DNA from: Butyrivibrio sp.
GTDB lineage: Bacteria > Bacillota_A > Clostridia > Lachnospirales > Lachnospiraceae
Assembly (NCBI GenBank): GCA_017996845.1
Contig: JAGOGF010000032.1
Coordinates: forward strand, 1 to 20,835
Reading direction: 5' to 3'
DNA: 20,835 nt
Within the stretch, counting starts at the first letter, position 1; each line of letters starts with the position of its first letter. The translations under genes and the position numbers were made by a program. A model generated the notes under the pieces. That model had not been told where the DNA came from and searched no databases. It was given only the letters and a program-made list of their open reading frames with translations. This document shows positions 1 to 7,272 of the stretch, one piece after another.

Positions 1-1336
1 GTTCACCCGCACCTTTGTAATCTTCTTTACGAAGCGCCTCTTCAACCTGACCGTCCAGTGTCTTTATCTGTTCTTCCGTTTCTTTCATTTTGGAAGAAAC
101 ACTCATAGTCCTTAGACGTACCGCTGAAGCAGCTTCATCAATCAGATCAATCGCCTTATCCGGCAGATTACGGTCATTGATATATCTTGTAGAAAGCTCT
201 ACTGCAGCCCTTAGTGCTTCCGGTTCAACCTTAACATGATGATGTTCTTCATACTTGTACACGATTCCATTCAAAATATCGATCGTCTGTTCCGGCGTAG
301 GTTCCTCAACATTTACAGGCTGAAATCTTCTTTCCAGTGCTGCATCTTTTTCAACATATTTGTGATATTCTGTAATCGTTGTTGCGCCGATCATCTGAAG
401 TTCACCACGTGCAAGAGAAGGTTTCAGAATATTGGATGCATCAATTGCGCCCTCTGCACCTCCTGCACCGATCAGCGTGTGCATTTCATCGATGAACAGA
501 ATGATATTCCCGTCTTCAGACACTTCATGAATTACCTTTTTGATTCGCTCTTCGAACTCACCCCTGTACTTGGATCCGGCAATCATTCCGGAAAGATCCA
601 ATGTCAAAAGTTTCTTGTTTTGGACAGTAAATGGTACATCCCCGCTGATAATTTTCTGTGCAAGACCTTCCACCACTGCAGTTTTTCCAACTCCCGGCTC
701 TCCGATCAGGCAGGGATTATTCTTCGTTCTGCGGCTCAGGATCTGAATCACACGCTTGATCTCTGTTTCACGTCCAATCACCGGATCCAGTTTCCCCTGT
801 GCTGCCATGGCTGTCAGATCACGGCTGTATTGTGCAAGTGCAGATCCTTTTTTATGGTTGTTCTTCTGTTTGTTCAGATCTTCCTTGACCAGGTTAGGGT
901 CTTCACCCATTGCCACCAGTGTTTCTGCATAAATCTTCTGAATTGGCACATTCATCGTATTGATCAGTCTGACTGCAACGTTCTCACTTTCCTTGATCAG
1001 TGCCAGAAGAATATGCTCTGTCCCGGTCTTTTCGGCATGAAATCTTTCTGCCTGCCGATGTGCTTCCGAAAGTACCTGCTCCGCTCTTGGCGAGAATCCA
1101 TCTCTTTCAGATGTGGAAATCGTTCCTTCCGGTGCCATCAGATCGCGAATCATTTCCAGCAGCCTATTTTCTTCAATTCCATTGTCCTGCAGAATTCTGG
1201 AAGCAACACTTCCCTGTTCTCTGATCAGTCCCATGAGAATATGTTCGGTACCCACATAATTCAGCTTCAGGCTTCTTGCTGTTTTTTTCGCCAGCTTCAA
1301 TGCATCATTCGCTTTATCAGTAAACTGTGAATTCAT
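1..1336 (-). CDS. clpC: ATP-dependent Clp protease ATP-binding subunit ClpC (N-terminal part, cut by window edge)
   Basis: AAA+ unfoldase that feeds substrates to the ClpP peptidase in the cytoplasm. The visible 445 codons hold the double Clp N domain (about residues 1-145, with the repeated TEHIL motifs), the first AAA+ domain with Walker A GEPGVGKT at residues 212-219 and Walker B LFIDE with D283/E284, and the beginning of the middle (UVR-like) region. The middle region is short, as in ClpC rather than ClpB. The second AAA+ domain lies beyond position 1. The ATG at 1336-1334 overlaps the TGA of the GntR gene upstream as ATGA, which suggests translational coupling. I see no CtsR, McsA or McsB gene upstream and no CtsR-type heptamer repeat in the promoter, so control differs from the Bacillus ctsR-mcsA-mcsB-clpC operon. 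ClpC rather than another Clp ATPase is inferred from domain order. Confidence 0.93.
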   Translation of the reverse strand, partial: MNSQFTDKANDALKLAKKTARSLKLNYVGTEHILMGLIREQGSVASRILQDNGIEENRLLEMIRDLMAPEGTISTSERDGFSPRAEQVLSEAHRQAERFHAEKTGTEHILLALIKESENVAVRLINTMNVPIQKIYAETLVAMGEDPNLVKEDLNKQKNNHKKGSALAQYSRDLTAMAAQGKLDPVIGRETEIKRVIQILSRRTKNNPCLIGEPGVGKTAVVEGLAQKIISGDVPFTVQNKKLLTLDLSGMIAGSKYRGEFEERIKKVIHEVSEDGNIILFIDEMHTLIGAGGAEGAIDASNILKPSLARGELQMIGATTITEYHKYVEKDAALERRFQPVNVEEPTPEQTIDILNGIVYKYEEHHHVKVEPEALRAAVELSTRYINDRNLPDKAIDLIDEAASAVRLRTMSVSSKMKETEEQIKTLDGQVEEALRKEDYKGAGE

Positions 1337-1716
1337 GAATTATTCCCCTTTTCATAATAATCAAATATTTTATCGACAAGTCCGTGAATATCCTGTCTGC
1401 CAATTTCCTTACACATTGCTCTTGCAATAACTACAGCAAGATCATCCTGTGCTTCCTGCAAAGCCTGCAGTTTATTCAGATCAACAGCAATAATCGCACC
1501 ACGGCGCCGGTCAATTTTAACAAAGCCTTCCTGCTGCAAAATAGAATAGGCCTTATTGACAGTATGCATATTTATTCCGATCGTATCCGCAAGCTGTCTG
1601 ACACTTGGAAGCTGCTCTCCCTCTGTGAATTTTGCGGTCGCAATCCCAAGTATGATCTGATTACACAGCTGTACATATAATGCCTCATCACTGTTAAAAT
1701 CAATTTCAATATACAT
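1333..1716 (-). CDS. GntR-family transcriptional regulator, YtrA subfamily
   Basis: A 127-residue DNA-binding protein. The winged helix-turn-helix fills about residues 10-75: the family pattern is seen in [34 protein letters not shown] and [16 protein letters not shown], followed by the wing R-R-R-G. Only about 50 residues follow, far too few for a FadR or UTRA ligand domain; this short helical tail is typical of the YtrA subfamily, which usually controls ABC transporters and its own operon. Here the only partner is clpC, whose start overlaps this stop. It has its own consensus promoter and an AGAGG Shine-Dalgarno about 8 bases before the ATG. Autoregulation is likely by analogy but not shown. 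The effector is unknown. Confidence 0.92.
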   Translation of the reverse strand: MYIEIDFNSDEALYVQLCNQIILGIATAKFTEGEQLPSVRQLADTIGINMHTVNKAYSILQQEGFVKIDRRRGAIIAVDLNKLQALQEAQDDLAVVIARAMCKEIGRQDIHGLVDKIFDYYEKGNNS

Positions 1717-1749
1717 GGCTGAATCCTCTGCTATCTCTCTGTGTCATGA

Positions 1750-1778
1750 ATCATATAACAGTAGAATAGGGATGTCAA
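1750..1778 (-). promoter_or_regulatory. Sigma-A-type promoter of the GntR-clpC operon
   Basis: On the minus strand TTGACA (1778-1773), a 17-base spacer and TATGAT (1755-1750) lie 34 bases upstream of the GntR start codon. The -35 box is perfect and the -10 box differs from TATAAT at one base. Confidence 0.8.
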
Positions 1779-1793
1779 TAAGCATACCGGAAA

Positions 1794-1810
1794 GGTTTTA
1801 TAAAAAAACC
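1794..1810. promoter_or_regulatory. Candidate operator: AT-rich inverted repeat upstream of the GntR promoter
   Basis: GGTTTT and AAAACC arms (1794-1799 and 1805-1810) form a 17-base inverted repeat 15 bases upstream of the -35 box. GntR-family dimers bind such dyads, so it may be the site of the adjacent regulator. Its position upstream of, rather than over, the promoter and its low complexity make this tentative. Confidence 0.25.
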
Positions 1811-1830
1811 ATAAAGAACTTTTTATATGA

Positions 1831-1861
1831 AAAAGCTGCCCGCATTTGTGCCGGCAGCTTT
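1831..1861 (-). terminator. Intrinsic terminator after the SH3-domain gene (end of the pur operon)
   Basis: Read on the minus strand, AAAGCTGCC and GGCAGCTTT form a 9-bp stem (1861-1853 with 1840-1832) around a 12-base loop. The T-rich 3' side of the stem runs into TTCATAT. It lies 29 bases beyond the stop of the SH3-domain gene and before the GntR promoter. The T tract is partly interrupted. Confidence 0.65.
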
Positions 1862-1890
1862 GGTAAATATCCTATCGAATTACCTTAATC

Positions 1891-3612
1891 CTATCTGTTC
1901 TTCTTGGAACTATCTTCCTTATCCAGATCCAGAAATTCAAATTCAAAATCATCATCATCTTCAACAAAGTTCTTGGATTTACGTGGTGTTGGAGAGGAAT
2001 CCTGCTCAGGTGTTACCCTGTCTCCACGGTCTGTTCTGACCCTTGATGCTTCTTCTCTCCTGCGGTTCTCAGATTCACGCGGTTCCACATCACGTCTGGG
2101 ATTTCTCTCATCTTCAGGATGCGGTCTTCTTTTTCTGGAATCTGGTTCACGATCTTCGCGAGTATCCCGTCCTCTTGGACTTCTGTCTCTGTCATCGTGC
2201 ATATCATCAGGTGTTCGTCTGCGCTCCTGTGAAGATTGATCTCTTTCCTCCAAGCTTCTCCCCGGTCGACGTTTTACCGGCTCATCATCCTCTTCCTCAT
2301 CCTCTTCCTCATCTACCTGAAAACGTCCAAAGAATCCTTTTTTCTTCTTTTCTGCCGGCTCGTCATCTTCCTCCGCGGGATGTCTTCTTCTGCTATACGC
2401 TTCCTCATCACGATCGTCATAATGTCTGCCTTTACGTCTGTCATCCTGCATATCATCCTCATCATCATACCCGTCATCTTCGTAATACAGAAGATCACGC
2501 ATTTTGATAATCATAACAATCAGAATGATGATCAGAATCACAATAACCGCTGCCATAATAATAATTGCCATCTTCATCATCTGATTCTGACTTTTCATGG
2601 TTGCGATTGCCTCACTGCTGTTGGCAGTATTGAGAAGTGCCTGTACCTGATATTTATTCCCGGCATAATTATCATACAGATACAAAACAGAGCTGCCGTT
2701 TGCATCAGCTTCGTTTACAAGTGTATACTGCTGATCCCTTGTATCTTCTGTACTTGCTACATCTGCAGAAGAAGCAGACATGGCCGCAGACGCTCCATCA
2801 GAAGCTCCGCTGGAAGCGCTGCCCGATGCTGCAGACTGATCATCTGATACAGCCTCTGATGCCGCAGATGCTGACTGACTGTCTGAAGAAGGCTCCTTTG
2901 TACCTGTAGAACTGTCTGTCTTGGTTGTTGTCTGCGTGTCTGTCTTTTTGTCAGAAGATGATCCAAGTGTTACAAGATCCGCACGAATAAACCCCTGACT
3001 GCCATTTCCAAAGGTAATCTGGTACCACTTTTTAGAGTCGGTTCCGGTTGCCTTACCTGTAACTGTTACGCTGTCCCCATTGGCTACCGAACCCACAGAG
3101 GAATATGCGGTACCCGCACCGGAGCGAACATTTGCTTTGCTCGTTGCTACAGTTGCCGCCAAAGAATTGACTGCTGTAACGGAAGTTTTGGGAAGTGTCG
3201 CCGCTGTGCTCGTTGCAGTTGCAGCTGATACAGTCGGTGTTGTTGTTACGGAAGGAGTTGTCTGTACTGCAGCTGTCGATGTAGCAGTTGCTGCTGATGC
3301 AGTTGCTCCTGATTTGCTTACCAGATCGCTTCTGACGTATCCGGTACCACCTGTAACATTGACTTTATACCACAACTGTCCTGCGGCATCTTTCGTTTCA
3401 TCCAGGATTTCGATGGTATTGCCCTTTGTAAGGCTTCCTACCACGGAACTGGTCGTTGTCGTTTCTGAACGCACCTTCGCAGAATTCGCAGTTACCGTTG
3501 CACTCACAGGTGTATATGCCTTTACTGTCATGGGCAAAGTCAGTCCAAGTGTCAATATCGTCATCAGAGCTATTACAGATGTTGCAATTCTCCCGCGTAA
3601 CATTTTCTTCAT
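1891..3612 (-). CDS. Secreted/transmembrane protein with two bacterial SH3 domains and a long polyampholyte tail
   Basis: The 573-residue protein has a signal peptide (about residues 1-32, cleavage near VKA), SH3b domain 1 (about 38-100, with KVRSETTTTSSVVGSL and WYKV), a Thr/Ala/Val linker, SH3b domain 2 (about 155-216, with NVRSGAGTAYSSVGSV and WYQI), a Ser/Asp/Thr linker, a strong transmembrane helix (about 348-370, nearly all Ile/Val/Met/Ala) and about 200 residues dense in Asp, Glu, Arg and Lys. SH3b domains usually bind cell-wall peptides or glycan, so they should face outward and the charged tail should be in the cytoplasm. The ATG at 3612 is chosen because GAGG lies 7 bases before it and the protein then starts Met-Lys-Lys; an ATG at 3624 adds four residues. 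It follows purD by 45 bases and ends the transcript. No catalytic domain is visible and its role is unknown. Confidence 0.88.
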   Translation of the reverse strand: MKKMLRGRIATSVIALMTILTLGLTLPMTVKAYTPVSATVTANSAKVRSETTTTSSVVGSLTKGNTIEILDETKDAAGQLWYKVNVTGGTGYVRSDLVSKSGATASAATATSTAAVQTTPSVTTTPTVSAATATSTAATLPKTSVTAVNSLAATVATSKANVRSGAGTAYSSVGSVANGDSVTVTGKATGTDSKKWYQITFGNGSQGFIRADLVTLGSSSDKKTDTQTTTKTDSSTGTKEPSSDSQSASAASEAVSDDQSAASGSASSGASDGASAAMSASSADVASTEDTRDQQYTLVNEADANGSSVLYLYDNYAGNKYQVQALLNTANSSEAIATMKSQNQMMKMAIIIMAAVIVILIIILIVMIIKMRDLLYYEDDGYDDEDDMQDDRRKGRHYDDRDEEAYSRRRHPAEEDDEPAEKKKKGFFGRFQVDEEEDEEEDDEPVKRRPGRSLEERDQSSQERRRTPDDMHDDRDRSPRGRDTREDREPDSRKRRPHPEDERNPRRDVEPRESENRRREEASRVRTDRGDRVTPEQDSSPTPRKSKNFVEDDDDFEFEFLDLDKEDSSKKNR

Positions 3613-3657
3613 TTTAGTCCTCATTTCTTCGCCGTCATCCAGCCTATTTCTTTACAT

Positions 3658-4935
3658 TTACAGCTTTGCATCGTCAATTGCCTTACCAATATCATGACGC
3701 ATATACTTATTGTCAAAATCAATCCACTTAGCCGCCTCATATGCATTGCCTCTTGCCTGCTTCAAGTCGGCTCCCTTTGCGGTTACACCCAGAACCCGGC
3801 CTCCGTTTGTTACAATTCCTTCATCTGTTTGCCTGGTTCCCGCATGAAAACAATAGTAACCTTTTGCATCATGAAAATGTTCCAGTCCGCGAATCAGTTT
3901 GCCCTTTTCATATTCCTGCGGGTAACCTGCTGACGCAAGCACAACACATACCGCCGCATTATCTTCAAATTCAACCTGCATCTGATCAAGCGTTCCGTCT
4001 ATACAAGCTTCACATACTGAAACAAGATCTGTTTTCATTCTCGGCAGAATAACCTGTGCTTCCGGATCTCCAAACCTTGCATTGTATTCCAGAACCTTTG
4101 GTCCCTCCGGGGTCAGCATCAATCCAAAATATATGATACCCTTAAATTCCCGGCCTTCTGATGCAAGTGCATCAACAGTCTTCTGATAAATATTTTGCCA
4201 GCAGAAAGCATCTACCTCTTTTGTATAGAACGGACTTGGTGAAAACGTCCCCATTCCTCCGGTATTAAGCCCGGTATCGCCGTCCCCTGCACGCTTATGA
4301 TCCTGCGCAGAAGTCATGAGCCTAATGGTTTTCCCATCCACAAAAGAAAGAACCGACACTTCGCGTCCTGTCATAAATTCTTCAATTACCATCTGATTGC
4401 CGGCGCTTCCGAATTTATGATCTTCCATAATTTCTTTTACGCCTGCCTGTGCTTCTTTTTTTGTATTGCAGATCAGAACGCCTTTTCCAAGAGCAAGTCC
4501 ATCTGCCTTGAGTACAACAGGATATGGCGAGGTTTCCAGATAAGCCATTGCCTGGTGCGCATCATCAAATGTCTCGTACCCCGCTGTGGGAATGCCATAT
4601 TTCTTCATCAGATCCTTTGAAAATGCCTTGCTACCTTCCAGAATCGCCGCATTTTTCCTTGGTCCGAATACTCTGAGTCCTGCAGCTTCAAATGCATCTA
4701 CGATTCCACCTACCAGCGGATCATCCATTCCAACAATTGTAAGGGCGATCTCTTTTTCTTTTGCAAAAGAAATCAATTTGTCAAATTCCATCGGAGTAAT
4801 CGGAACACACTCCGCAAGTTCAGCTATGCCGGCATTACCCGGTGCACAATATATCTTTTCAACCTTTGGGCTTCTGGACACGCATTCTGCTATTGCATGC
4901 TCACGTCCGCCGCCGCCGATGATCAGTACCTTCAT
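3658..4935 (-). CDS. purD: Phosphoribosylamine-glycine ligase (GAR synthetase)
   Basis: Catalyses the ATP-dependent joining of glycine to phosphoribosylamine, step 2 of de novo purine synthesis. The 425-residue length is normal for the family. The N-terminal motif VLIIGGGGREHAIA, the ATP-grasp region (about residues 105-290, with PVVLKADGLALGKGV and the family motif GGMGTFSPSPF near residue 227) and LEYNARFGDPEAQV near residue 285 are all present. It starts 9 bases after the purN stop, in the order purE-purM-purN-purD, so it is almost certainly co-transcribed. No intact purH or purF lies next to it. Confidence 0.98.
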   Translation of the reverse strand: MKVLIIGGGGREHAIAECVSRSPKVEKIYCAPGNAGIAELAECVPITPMEFDKLISFAKEKEIALTIVGMDDPLVGGIVDAFEAAGLRVFGPRKNAAILEGSKAFSKDLMKKYGIPTAGYETFDDAHQAMAYLETSPYPVVLKADGLALGKGVLICNTKKEAQAGVKEIMEDHKFGSAGNQMVIEEFMTGREVSVLSFVDGKTIRLMTSAQDHKRAGDGDTGLNTGGMGTFSPSPFYTKEVDAFCWQNIYQKTVDALASEGREFKGIIYFGLMLTPEGPKVLEYNARFGDPEAQVILPRMKTDLVSVCEACIDGTLDQMQVEFEDNAAVCVVLASAGYPQEYEKGKLIRGLEHFHDAKGYYCFHAGTRQTDEGIVTNGGRVLGVTAKGADLKQARGNAYEAAKWIDFDNKYMRHDIGKAIDDAKL

Positions 4936-4944
4936 TGTTCAACC

Positions 4945-5583
4945 TCACTCTGCTCTGTACCCGTCTATTATAACTCTTCCTGCTTTTACATGCACTTTTT
5001 CATTTGCAATGAGATCAATTGCCTGGGGAAGTATTTTCCATTCTGCCTGTTCCATCACTCTTTTCTGCAGAATTTCCGGAGTGTCTTCCTGCTGTGTCAT
5101 AACAGGCTGTTGTAATATGATTGGTCCTGTGTCTGTTCCCTCATCCACAAAATGAACCGTCGCACCGGTAACGCGGACGCCTCTCTCCAATACCCTCTCA
5201 TGCACCTTCAGTCCATAAAATCCTTTACCGCAAAAAGCTGGTATCAGAGACGGATGAATATTAATGATCCGGTTCTGATAATTTTTTACCATTTCTTCAG
5301 GAATTACCACCAGGCAGCCAGCCAGAACGATCAAATCCGGATGTGCATCCGAAAGTGCCTGCAGAAACGCTTGGTTAAATTCCTGCCTTTGCTCATAATC
5401 CTTTGGTGAAATTGCTGCAACCGGAATCCCTGCCTTACGGGCACGTTCCAGCGCATATGCTTTCTTATTATTACTGAAAACAAGAACAATCTGTGTATTG
5501 GTAATCGCACCATTTGCTATGCTGTCAATAATTGCCTGCAGATTTGTTCCGCCTCCCGAAACACATACTGCAATTTTCAGCAT
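4945..5583 (-). CDS. purN: Phosphoribosylglycinamide formyltransferase (formyl-THF dependent)
   Basis: Transfers a formyl group from 10-formyltetrahydrofolate to GAR, step 3 of purine synthesis. The 212-residue protein shows the phosphate loop [13 protein letters not shown] at residues 5-17, the catalytic stretch [11 protein letters not shown] with the active-site His and Asn, and the [13 protein letters not shown] motif with the catalytic Asp. The start codon at 5583 lies inside the end of purM (7-base overlap), a sign of translational coupling. It uses folate rather than formate, unlike PurT. Confidence 0.97.
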   Translation of the reverse strand: MLKIAVCVSGGGTNLQAIIDSIANGAITNTQIVLVFSNNKKAYALERARKAGIPVAAISPKDYEQRQEFNQAFLQALSDAHPDLIVLAGCLVVIPEEMVKNYQNRIINIHPSLIPAFCGKGFYGLKVHERVLERGVRVTGATVHFVDEGTDTGPIILQQPVMTQQEDTPEILQKRVMEQAEWKILPQAIDLIANEKVHVKAGRVIIDGYRAE

Positions 5584-6608
5584 ACTGTTACACCTTTTTC
5601 ACCGTTTTCTACATAACCTACCACATAACCGGTCTCTCCGGCAGCTCTGATGGCTTCCAGTGTTTTCTCTGCATCAGCAGGATCAACTGCCATAACCATA
5701 CCCAGACCCATATTGTAGGTATTGTACATCATCTTCTCATCCAGGTCTCCCTGCTTTTGCATCAGACGAAAAAGTGCCGGCACTTCATAGCTGTCTTTTC
5801 TGACAATGGCACGAACACCATCCGGAAGCATTCTCGGAATATTTTCATAGAAGCCGCCACCGGTAATATGACTGCATCCTTTCACGCGAATACCTGCATT
5901 TTTGACTGACTTCATCATCTTTACATAGATTTTGGTAGGTGCCAGAAGCGCTTCACCAAGCGTCATACCAAGTTCATTATAATAGGTCGCAAGACTTTCC
6001 TTTGTCATATCAAAAACTTTGCGCACAAGAGAAAATCCATTGCTGTGAACACCGCTAGATGCAACACCGATCAATATGTCACCAGACTGAATGCTATGTC
6101 CGTCAATCATATCTTTCGCATCAACAACGCCAACCGCAAAGCCGGCAAGATCAAATTCATCTTCCGGATAGAACCCAGGCATTTCCGCAGTTTCACCGCC
6201 GACAAGTGCTGCATCAGACTGCTTGCAGCCTTCTGCAACGCCTTTTACAATCGCTGCGATCTTCTCCGGATAATTTTTACCGCATGCAATATAGTCCAGG
6301 AAAAACAAAGGTTCACCGCCAGCACAGGCAACATCATTTACACACATGGCTACACAGTCGATCCCGACTGTATCATTTTTATCCATAAGGAACGCAAGTT
6401 TGAGCTTTGTTCCAACACCATCCGTCCCGGACAGCAGTACAGGATTTTCCATATCCTTAATTTTGGCAAGTGAAAAAGCACCGGAAAATCCTCCGATTCC
6501 GCCCATTACTTCCGGTCTCATTGTTTCCTTTACATACTGCTTCATCAGTTCGACTGATTTGTATCCTGCTTCAATATCAACCCCAGCGTTCTTATAATTT
6601 AATGCCAT
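5577..6608 (-). CDS. purM: Phosphoribosylformylglycinamidine cyclo-ligase (AIR synthetase)
   Basis: Closes the imidazole ring, FGAM + ATP to AIR, step 5 of purine synthesis. The 343 residues carry the family motifs [44 protein letters not shown] and [13 protein letters not shown]. The ATG at 6608 is chosen because AGGAGGAAAC ends 6 bases before it. A TTG at 6644 would add 12 residues unlike the family and would place the Shine-Dalgarno inside the gene. It starts 43 bases after the purE stop and overlaps purN by 7 bases. Confidence 0.97.
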   Translation of the reverse strand: MALNYKNAGVDIEAGYKSVELMKQYVKETMRPEVMGGIGGFSGAFSLAKIKDMENPVLLSGTDGVGTKLKLAFLMDKNDTVGIDCVAMCVNDVACAGGEPLFFLDYIACGKNYPEKIAAIVKGVAEGCKQSDAALVGGETAEMPGFYPEDEFDLAGFAVGVVDAKDMIDGHSIQSGDILIGVASSGVHSNGFSLVRKVFDMTKESLATYYNELGMTLGEALLAPTKIYVKMMKSVKNAGIRVKGCSHITGGGFYENIPRMLPDGVRAIVRKDSYEVPALFRLMQKQGDLDEKMMYNTYNMGLGMVMAVDPADAEKTLEAIRAAGETGYVVGYVENGEKGVTVC

Positions 6609-6651
6609 TGCGACGTTTCCTCCTATTGGCTGCTCTGCGCTCAAATTTCAA

Positions 6652-7158
6652 TTAATTGGTATAATCTCTGTATCCTACATGCTGCAATTTCTCATCTTTT
6701 TCAATCACATTTTCTTTCAGCGATTTTGTATACTCTTTCAATTTATCAAGAAGATCCAGATCGGATGTTGCAAGAATCTTGGCAGCCAGAATACCTGCAT
6801 TTGCACCGCCATTGATTGCAACTGTCGCGACAGGAATCCCTGTCGGCATCTGGACGATGGAATAAAGAGAATCCCGCCCGCCAAGAGATGTGGTATGCAT
6901 GGGAATACCGATTACAGGTAACGGAAATATCGCGGCACACATGCCTGGAAGATGTGCAGCCATACCTGCGCCTGCGATGATAACCTTGTAGCCTCTGGAT
7001 TCTGCATTTTTTGCATATGCAAAAAACTCATCCGGTTCTCTGTGTGCAGAGATAATATGCATCTCATAAGATATTCCGAGCTGTTCCAGAATGTCTGCTG
7101 CTTTTGACATGACCGGCATATCCGAGTCACTGCCCATTACAATTCCGACTTTTGCCAT
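6652..7158 (-). CDS. purE: N5-carboxyaminoimidazole ribonucleotide mutase
   Basis: Converts N5-CAIR to CAIR in purine synthesis. The 168-residue length is that of the class I enzyme. Visible motifs are GSDSDMPVMSKAADIL at residues 8-23, the catalytic-loop stretch IISAHREPDEFF, IIAGAGMAAHLPGM and PVIGIPMHTTSLGGRDSL. SAHREPD replaces the commoner SAHRTPD. The AGAGGAGAG Shine-Dalgarno precedes the ATG. It is the first purine gene of the cluster. Class I PurE normally needs PurK to make N5-CAIR, and no purK is in the window. Confidence 0.96.
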   Translation of the reverse strand: MAKVGIVMGSDSDMPVMSKAADILEQLGISYEMHIISAHREPDEFFAYAKNAESRGYKVIIAGAGMAAHLPGMCAAIFPLPVIGIPMHTTSLGGRDSLYSIVQMPTGIPVATVAINGGANAGILAAKILATSDLDLLDKLKEYTKSLKENVIEKDEKLQHVGYRDYTN

Positions 7159-7177
7159 TTTTTCTCTCCTCTTTTAC

Positions 7178-7217
7178 AAATGAAACTGACATTTATATGA
7201 ATAAACTGCATTCATTT
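7178..7217 (-). other. Imperfect hairpin in the purE leader
   Basis: The 114-base gap between purE and the M29 gene holds AAATGAA/TTCATTT outer arms (7211-7217 with 7178-7184) and an inner TTTAT/ATAAA pair around a 4-base loop. It ends 20 bases before the purE start. I see neither a convincing promoter, a PurR box pair nor a terminator in this gap, so read-through from the M29 gene is possible. The arms are AT-rich and may be chance. Confidence 0.25.
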
Positions 7218-7272
7218 TCTCTGTTTTTCCCCTCACACAATACCACAATCACTTATTTCATTCCAGCACAAA

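Noticed and set aside
236..1330. Plus-strand open frame of 364 codons
   Set aside because: It lies opposite clpC, whose minus-strand translation has complete Clp motifs. The plus-strand product is Cys/Phe/His-rich without any domain and has no ribosome binding site.
2280..2480. Repetitive TCATCCTCTTCC-type stretches that look like a repeat array
   Set aside because: They encode the Asp/Glu/Arg-rich tail of the SH3 protein in one open frame; units are irregular and there are no spacers, so this is neither CRISPR nor a satellite.
3080..3697. Plus-strand open frame of 205 codons, Val/Ala-rich
   Set aside because: It is the mirror of the low-complexity Thr/Ala/Val part of the SH3 protein, where codon bias keeps the opposite strand open.
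6609..6644. Extended purM start at TTG (12 extra residues)
   Set aside because: The ATG at 6608 has an AGGAGG site 10 bases upstream, which would lie inside the extended protein.
7159..7272. Purine riboswitch or PurR box before purE
   Set aside because: The gap is only 114 bases and shows neither the conserved purine-aptamer loops nor a pair of PurR-box sequences.
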